Shown here one piece after another: positions 55,747-59,742 of a DNA stretch of 59,742 nt (its first letter is position 1; each line of letters opens with the position of its first letter). The position numbers and the translations under genes are program-made. The stretch covers positions 1 through 59,742 of IMG/VR virus record IMGVR_UViG_3300005593_000003; one strand, written 5' to 3'. The stretch is from a virus. The notes beneath the pieces are model-generated. The model worked only from the letters and a program-made list of their open reading frames with translations. It had not been told where the DNA came from and searched no databases.

Positions 55747-57129
55747 ATGACTGACCGAATTTCGGACATCATCGACGAGCTGAATGCCAATAACGGCACC
55801 AACTACAAGATGGACGTGCTCAAGAAGCACAAGGACAACACGTTGCTCCAGCGCGTGTTGAAGATGACCTACGACAAGGCGACATTCACATACGGCGTCT
55901 CCCTGCGCTCGATCGGCAATGTCGAAGAGGCCAAGGGCGTGATGACGCTCGAAGAGGCGCTCGACATCCTCGAATGGGAGCTTTCGACCCGTGAAGTGAC
56001 GGGCAACTCTGCCATTGAGCGCCTGCAAGGCGTCGCCGAAGCCCTCGACCTTTGGGATCAGGGCGTCTTCTTGAAGGTCATCAACCGCGATCTGCGCATC
56101 AACATGGGCCGCAGCAACATCAACAAGGTGTTCAAGGGCCTGATCGTGAAGCCGATCTACATGCGCTGCGGCGTCTACAACGAGAAGACGGCGAAGAAGT
56201 TCAACCCCGAAGGCGCCTTCGTGCAGCTGAAGGCAGATGGCACCTATCGTGAGTTCCTGGTCGAGAACGGCAAGGTTAACTGCGTCTCCCGGCAGGGTGA
56301 AGAATACATCTATCCTGAGATCGAAGAGGCGCTGCGCGAAACAGGCGTCGATGCCGCCTTCTTTGGCGAGCTGACCGTCTATCGCGACGGCAAGCTGCTC
56401 GATCGTGCCACGGGCAACGGCATTCTGCGCAAGAATGAAATCCCCGATGACTGCAAGGTCGTCTTCGATTGCTGGGACGTGGTCTCGCTCAAGGAATACA
56501 ACAACGCCATCAACAAGGTGAAGGGTACAACGCCCTATGTAAACCGTTGGACGGTGGTACAGAAGCTGTTCCCCGACCACACGCATGACCCCTGCGCATC
56601 TGGCGCGACCCCTGTGCGTGCCATCGAGTGCATTGAGGTCAACGACATGAGCGAGGCCCTCAAGTTCACCGCAGAGGTGATGAACCGCGGGCTTGAAGGC
56701 ACGATCATCAAAGAGCGCAATGCGATCTTCCGCGATGGCACGAACCCGAGCCAGCTCAAGCTCAAGCTGGAGATTGACGTGGATGTGCGCATCACGGGCT
56801 TTCACGAAGGCACGCCAGGCACAGTGCGTGAGAAGACCTTCGGCGCCATGACTTTCGAGACAGATGACGGGCAGATCAAGGGCCGCACATCGGGCTTCAA
56901 CAACGCGCAGCTGGAAGACTTCAACAGCCGCCGCGAGGAGCTGATCGGACAGATCATGACAGTGACCTGCAACGACATCACCAAGGGCCGTGACAACGAC
57001 TATTACGCGCTCAGTCACCCGCGCTTTGTGGAGATCCGCACAGACAAGTCGGAGACAGACACACTGGAGCGCGCACTCGACACCAAAGCGATGGCGATGA
57101 TGGTCGATAAGCAAGCAGAGGCTGCGTAA
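55747..57129 (+). CDS. ATP-dependent DNA ligase
   Basis: Seals nicks in replicated or repaired DNA (460 aa). The adenylation motif is LKADGTYRE with the nucleophile Lys162, and FGELTVYRDG (about residue 208) is motif III. Glu-Gly-Thr-Ile-Ile-Lys-Glu-Arg (about 318) is motif IV, and Lys-Leu-Lys-Leu-Glu (about 337) motif V. A C-terminal OB-fold follows. The N-terminal 130 residues form the helical domain of T4-type ligases. The length fits T4 ligase (487 aa). CAGAGGAATG precedes the start. Confidence 0.9.
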   Translation: MTDRISDIIDELNANNGTNYKMDVLKKHKDNTLLQRVLKMTYDKATFTYGVSLRSIGNVEEAKGVMTLEEALDILEWELSTREVTGNSAIERLQGVAEALDLWDQGVFLKVINRDLRINMGRSNINKVFKGLIVKPIYMRCGVYNEKTAKKFNPEGAFVQLKADGTYREFLVENGKVNCVSRQGEEYIYPEIEEALRETGVDAAFFGELTVYRDGKLLDRATGNGILRKNEIPDDCKVVFDCWDVVSLKEYNNAINKVKGTTPYVNRWTVVQKLFPDHTHDPCASGATPVRAIECIEVNDMSEALKFTAEVMNRGLEGTIIKERNAIFRDGTNPSQLKLKLEIDVDVRITGFHEGTPGTVREKTFGAMTFETDDGQIKGRTSGFNNAQLEDFNSRREELIGQIMTVTCNDITKGRDNDYYALSHPRFVEIRTDKSETDTLERALDTKAMAMMVDKQAEAA

Positions 57130-57134
57130 GCGCC

Positions 57135-57143
57135 TGCTATAAT
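57135..57143 (+). promoter_or_regulatory. Extended -10 promoter
   Basis: TGC-TATAAT (57135-57143) follows the ligase stop by 6 bp. No good -35 is present, which is usual for extended -10 promoters. Transcription would start at about 57150, at the foot of the first hairpin of the leader. No operator palindrome is near. Confidence 0.6.
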
Positions 57144-57150
57144 AAGCATA

Positions 57151-57227
57151 CTCGGGCAGCCCTTTCTCTCGTTCTCCTGCCCGAGACCAGCGCGCCCGAT
57201 CCTTCCCCTCACCCCAATCGGGCGCGC
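57151..57227 (+). ncRNA. Structured leader with two strong stem-loops
   Basis: Stem 1 is 9 bp (CTCGGGCAG 57151-57159 with 57177-57185) around a 17-nt pyrimidine-rich loop. Stem 2 is 11 bp (GCGCGCCCGAT 57190-57200 with 57217-57227) around a 16-nt C/T-rich loop. Neither has a T run. The element ends 24 bp before the ATG at 57252. It may be a regulatory leader or a small RNA. Confidence 0.5.
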
Positions 57228-57251
57228 GCCTTAACTCCCAAAGAGAAAGCC

Positions 57252-57461
57252 ATGTCAGATCAAGACACCTTCAAATCCGTCTCTGTAGCAGCCCTTCGCT
57301 ACATGCACGCCATGATCGCCAAAAACGCGCTTGAGGACGATGATCTGCTCCCCGTCTTCGCTGAGATGGACGCGCAACTTGCGGAATACGAGGCCACCCG
57401 GCCCAAGGACAGCGCCATCGAGCGCGCCCGGGCCAAGCTGCGCATGAAGAGGTCAGCATGA
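57252..57461 (+). CDS. Hypothetical protein (69 aa)
   Basis: Unknown. A small all-helical protein with a long central helix (Ala-Leu-Arg-Tyr-Met-His-Ala-Met-Ile-Ala-Lys-Asn-Ala-Leu-Glu-Asp-Asp-Asp) and an Arg/Lys-rich C terminus. AAAGAGAAAG precedes the ATG. The gene overlaps the next by 4 bp and is the first after the structured leader. Confidence 0.6.
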   Translation: MSDQDTFKSVSVAALRYMHAMIAKNALEDDDLLPVFAEMDAQLAEYEATRPKDSAIERARAKLRMKRSA

Positions 57462-57640
57462 GCGCGCGGGACCATGAGTGCCCGCGCTGCCATGACGACG
57501 CATACAGCCCCGGTGAGGGGTGCTGCTACAACTGCGGCTATGAGCTCCACGGATGGCTCAAAGACCTAATCCCCGCCTTGTTGCTGGTTCTGCTGGGCGG
57601 GTTTGCATTCAGCATTGCAATCAACTGGACATTCAAATGA
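57458..57640 (+). CDS. Zinc-ribbon membrane peptide (60 aa)
   Basis: Residues 8-25 hold a zinc-ribbon-like set Cys-Pro-Arg-Cys-His and Cys-Cys-Tyr-Asn-Cys-Gly. A single transmembrane helix spans about 37-56 (Leu-Ile-Pro-Ala-Leu-Leu-Leu-Val-Leu-Leu-Gly-Gly-Phe-Ala-Phe-Ser). The ribbon would be on the cytoplasmic side if the basic rule holds. Function unknown; such small proteins in phages sometimes block superinfection or affect host membrane processes. It overlaps both neighbours by 4 bp. Confidence 0.65.
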   Translation: MSARDHECPRCHDDAYSPGEGCCYNCGYELHGWLKDLIPALLLVLLGGFAFSIAINWTFK

Positions 57641-58008
57641 CCCCGAAACAATCACTGATCATCGAGGCCCTGCGCTTCGCAAACTGGGCGGCAGGGCAGG
57701 GGATCGTCCCTGACGACGACCAAGATGTCACCGCGCCCGAAGACTTCCTGATGCAGTACAGCAAGGAGACAGGCGACGAAGATTGGGAGACCTTTGCCGA
57801 GCGCATTGGCGGAAACCTACATATCGCCGGCATTGAGAGCATGACGCTTGAGGAGCTGGAGCAAGAGCGAGAGGCTTGGCTGAAGGTCTGCCGAATGCCT
57901 GTTGGGCCAGATGGCCCCGGCAACGACGCGCGTCGCGCCGCAGGCAACTCCTTCGATCTGCTCGATGCGTTTGTCTACCGCCGCAAGATGGAAGCGGGGT
58001 TGATATGA
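57637..58008 (+). CDS. Hypothetical protein (123 aa)
   Basis: Unknown. Mostly helical, with an acidic middle (Asp-Asp-Asp-Gln-Asp-Val-Thr-Ala-Pro-Glu-Asp) and a Glu-rich helix (Leu-Glu-Glu-Leu-Glu-Gln-Glu-Arg-Glu-Ala-Trp) near residue 75. The start is 57637, overlapping the previous stop by 4 bp; a frame open to 57553 reads through the membrane-peptide gene. It overlaps the next gene by 4 bp. Confidence 0.6.
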   Translation: MTPKQSLIIEALRFANWAAGQGIVPDDDQDVTAPEDFLMQYSKETGDEDWETFAERIGGNLHIAGIESMTLEELEQEREAWLKVCRMPVGPDGPGNDARRAAGNSFDLLDAFVYRRKMEAGLI

Positions 58009-58256
58009 GCGATGGCAAGTTCAGCTGCCCCGACTGCGGCAGCGAAAACGCAGTCTCGAAGGCGACGGCATGGGATGCCCGCGCGGAAATCCCGCCCCAG
58101 GTCAAAGACAACCTTGAGCGTCTGGTGCACATCGAGGTGGTGGCCCGCATACTGATTGACGACAGTCCGAAGACGCCCGATGAAGAGACGGTAACCGTCA
58201 CAGTGCGCAAAGACCTTCTCGAAAAGCTGGCAGCAGCCATGGGAATGACGCTATAA
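58005..58256 (+). CDS. Hypothetical protein with half zinc-ribbon (83 aa)
   Basis: Unknown. A single Cys-Pro-Asp-Cys-Gly motif near residue 8 could bind zinc only as a dimer or with other ligands. The rest is charged, with a C-terminal strand-helix (Val-Thr-Val-Thr-Val-Arg-Lys-Asp-Leu-Leu-Glu-Lys-Leu). The gene overlaps the previous by 4 bp and converges on the integrase gene, with which it overlaps by 6 bp at the 3' ends. Confidence 0.6.
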   Translation: MSDGKFSCPDCGSENAVSKATAWDARAEIPPQVKDNLERLVHIEVVARILIDDSPKTPDEETVTVTVRKDLLEKLAAAMGMTL

Positions 58257-59537
58257 AGCCACCCGCTCCAGCTGAGCCCTTCGGAAAGCCAAATCCCCAC
58301 CCGAGCCATAACGCTCCCTGCCCAAGGCGTGACCTAGAAAGTCACGCCTTAGTCGTTCGTCGATACTGGCTTCGAGCATGCGGTCTTCGAAGCTATGGCG
58401 CAGACAGTAGAGCGAATGCTTCTCCGTCTCCATCAGATCATTCTCCCGCAGATACTTGTTGATCGTCGCGCTTACGGTAGACGAGCGATCAAAGTACCGC
58501 GGGAAGCCCTGTGGGAACGCCCTCAGAGCGTCTAAGGACACGCCCGTGAGGGGTATGACCCTTTCAGCGCTGGATGTCTTCACAGCCCGCTTAAATTCAC
58601 CCTCTGAGCGCGCCTTAATCTCGATGAAGGGGACTTTCCCGCCCAAGTGAATGTCTTCCGCAATCAACGCACCCGCTTCGCTGGGTCGAACCCCTGTGTT
58701 GATCATCAGATGCACGACAGCCCGCGCTTCGGAGTTCAGGCCCGACAGGTGATTGCCCTTGATCAAGGTGCGCTTGATCCACTCCGTAGAGAAGGGCTTG
58801 CGCACGCCATCTTTCGCGCCTTTGAAGGCCCAGCCTGAAAGCGGCAGATCAAGATCGAGGCGTTTCATCTGATTGACCCTGCGCAGCACGGTCCCGAGGT
58901 TCTTCATCTCCTTGTTCGCGGTGCCCGGAAGAATGTGCCCCTCCTGAATGCGCTGACCGTAGAACTCCCGCAGCTCCAGCATGTGATCTGCCGACATGTG
59001 TTGAAGCTCGATGTCGCCAGCGACCTCAATGAAGCCTTTGAAAGCGCGCTTGAAGTTGTTGTGGCGCACCCTGAGCTGATTGCGGGATCGGTTGTTATCC
59101 TCTTCTCGGGTGAGTTCAAAGAAGATCTCCAGGGCCTCGCTCATGCGAATGCCGGGCTTCTTGATGGCGCCGAGAAACGCCCGCGTGCGCCTTGGGTCCA
59201 TCTCGCCTTCAGTGTTCAAGGTTTTGGTGAACCGCTCGTAGATGTCCTTCAGCGGAAGCTGAGCAACCTCATCAGCGTGAAGAAACTGCATCCCAGCCGC
59301 GGCCGCCAGCTCCTGCGCTGCCTCATAGCGCACCTTGGCAACATCCGTCTCTCCACGCACCATCGCCTCCCACATGCCGATCTGCTGTTGCCAGACCTGG
59401 GCGGCTTTGATGTTGGCGACTTCGAGACTGTCCGTCTTGAGACTGATCTTGATTTCCCGACGCTCCTCGACCTCGGCATACCGCTTGGGCACCCGGCGAC
59501 GGAGCATATAGGTTTTGTTGCGCATGAAGATTGGCAT
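58251..59537 (-). CDS. int: Tyrosine-type site-specific integrase
   Basis: Catalyses integration and, with a partner, excision (428 aa). The N terminus MRNKTYMLRRRVPKRYAEVE is a family mark of alphaproteobacterial phage integrases. The core-binding region is helical. The catalytic domain shows Arg in NTGVRPSEA, Lys in VKTSSAERVIP, Arg in LRHSF, His in FLGHALG and the nucleophile Tyr in RERYGSG. The first His of the usual His-x-x-Arg box is replaced by Tyr (Tyr-Cys-Leu-Arg), which occurs in some relatives. GAGAGGGAA precedes the ATG at 59537. Confidence 0.9.
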   Translation of the reverse strand: MPIFMRNKTYMLRRRVPKRYAEVEERREIKISLKTDSLEVANIKAAQVWQQQIGMWEAMVRGETDVAKVRYEAAQELAAAAGMQFLHADEVAQLPLKDIYERFTKTLNTEGEMDPRRTRAFLGAIKKPGIRMSEALEIFFELTREEDNNRSRNQLRVRHNNFKRAFKGFIEVAGDIELQHMSADHMLELREFYGQRIQEGHILPGTANKEMKNLGTVLRRVNQMKRLDLDLPLSGWAFKGAKDGVRKPFSTEWIKRTLIKGNHLSGLNSEARAVVHLMINTGVRPSEAGALIAEDIHLGGKVPFIEIKARSEGEFKRAVKTSSAERVIPLTGVSLDALRAFPQGFPRYFDRSSTVSATINKYLRENDLMETEKHSLYCLRHSFEDRMLEASIDERLRRDFLGHALGRERYGSGGDLAFRRAQLERVAL

Positions 59538-59599
59538 TGATTCCCTCTCGATGGCAATTTGCCAGAGAAAGAACTGCCGGGGAACCCACGAGAAGATCG

Positions 59600-59635
59600 T
59601 GTGTACCTAATTGTGTACCAAAATGTGTACCAAAT
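59600..59635. repeat. Three 12-bp direct repeats, TGTGTACC
   Basis: TGTGTACC starts at 59600, 59612 and 59624, exactly one 12-bp step apart, each followed by an AT-rich tetranucleotide. They lie between the integrase start and the tRNA-like sequence, the usual place for integrase arm-type binding sites. They could also be excisionase or repressor sites. Confidence 0.8.
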
Positions 59636-59722
59636 GGACACAGGGTCCGAAGTGCAAAAGGCTGCTATGACCTGTTTATTAAGTCTTTTCAGTATCTTGC
59701 AGGAGAAGCAGACAAAGACATG

Positions 59723-59742
59723 TGGCAGCCCGTAGGGGAATC
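59723..59742 (-). tRNA. Partial tRNA 3' end, probable attachment core
   Basis: Read leftward, the last 20 bases are GATTCCCCTACGGGCTGCCA. This fits the end of a T loop, a 5-nt T-stem strand (CCCCT), a 7-nt acceptor strand (ACGGGCT), discriminator G and CCA. The window ends before the rest, so the anticodon is unknown. Phages commonly integrate at tRNA 3' ends beside their integrase gene. Confidence 0.6.

Noticed and set aside
55738-55753. Another operator copy before the ligase gene (GATTCA-CCAA-TGACTG)
   Set aside because: The right half is the first codons of the ligase and the left half is poor. It may be chance.
55741-57114. Leftward frame of 457 residues
   Set aside because: It mirrors the DNA ligase gene, whose adenylation motifs are unmistakable. 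It is a GC-driven shadow.

Overview
The window is almost entirely one temperate tailed phage (or prophage) of the siphovirus type, probably from an alphaproteobacterium of the Rhodobacterales kind. That host guess rests on the high GC content, the integrase subfamily and the general look of the head, tail and lysis proteins; it is inference, not a database match. Lambda-like tail-tip genes (M, L, K, J), a tape-measure protein and a G/GT frameshift pair show a long non-contractile tail. A tyrosine integrase sits at the right edge and the last 20 bases look like the 3' end of a tRNA gene, so the right edge is probably the attachment site. The matching left attachment site was not found, so the left end is probably inside the element.

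Layout: 1-4600 holds small genes of unknown function with an almost identical translation leader (AAAGGGATTACCC-ATG), phased CCATGG arrays, repeated hairpins and a mirror-image divergent promoter region. 4900-11140 is a leftward block of nucleic-acid genes (HAD phosphatase, HD hydrolase, P-loop kinase, helicase) and hypothetical genes. 11228-14973 is a rightward cassette of two ParB-like proteins, an ABC-type ATPase, a GNAT-fold protein and a winged-helix protein, which I read as a candidate DNA-modification module. 14974-15346 is a structured control region with a 30-bp inverted repeat. 15347-25932 is packaging, head and tail-tube genes. 25942-35725 is the tape measure and tail tip. 35792-37839 is lysis. 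37836-48409 is a phosphoesterase, tail fibre and appendage genes, including an 831-residue protein made of about 33 repeats of 22 residues. 48515-57129 is replication (PhoH-like, intein-bearing DnaB helicase, primase, ligase). 57252-58256 is small genes, followed by the convergent integrase.

The most striking feature is a dispersed palindrome, AAGTCA-N4-TGACTT, with a strictly 4-nt spacer, found about twenty times between transcription units from 604 to 54568. Several copies lie between or next to -35 and -10 elements, often running straight into TACAAT. This looks like a phage-wide operator set that could place most transcription units under one regulator. No CI-like repressor is visible; the winged-helix protein at 14653 is the only candidate seen here.

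All function calls come from reading motifs and gene order by eye. No similarity search or folding program was run.
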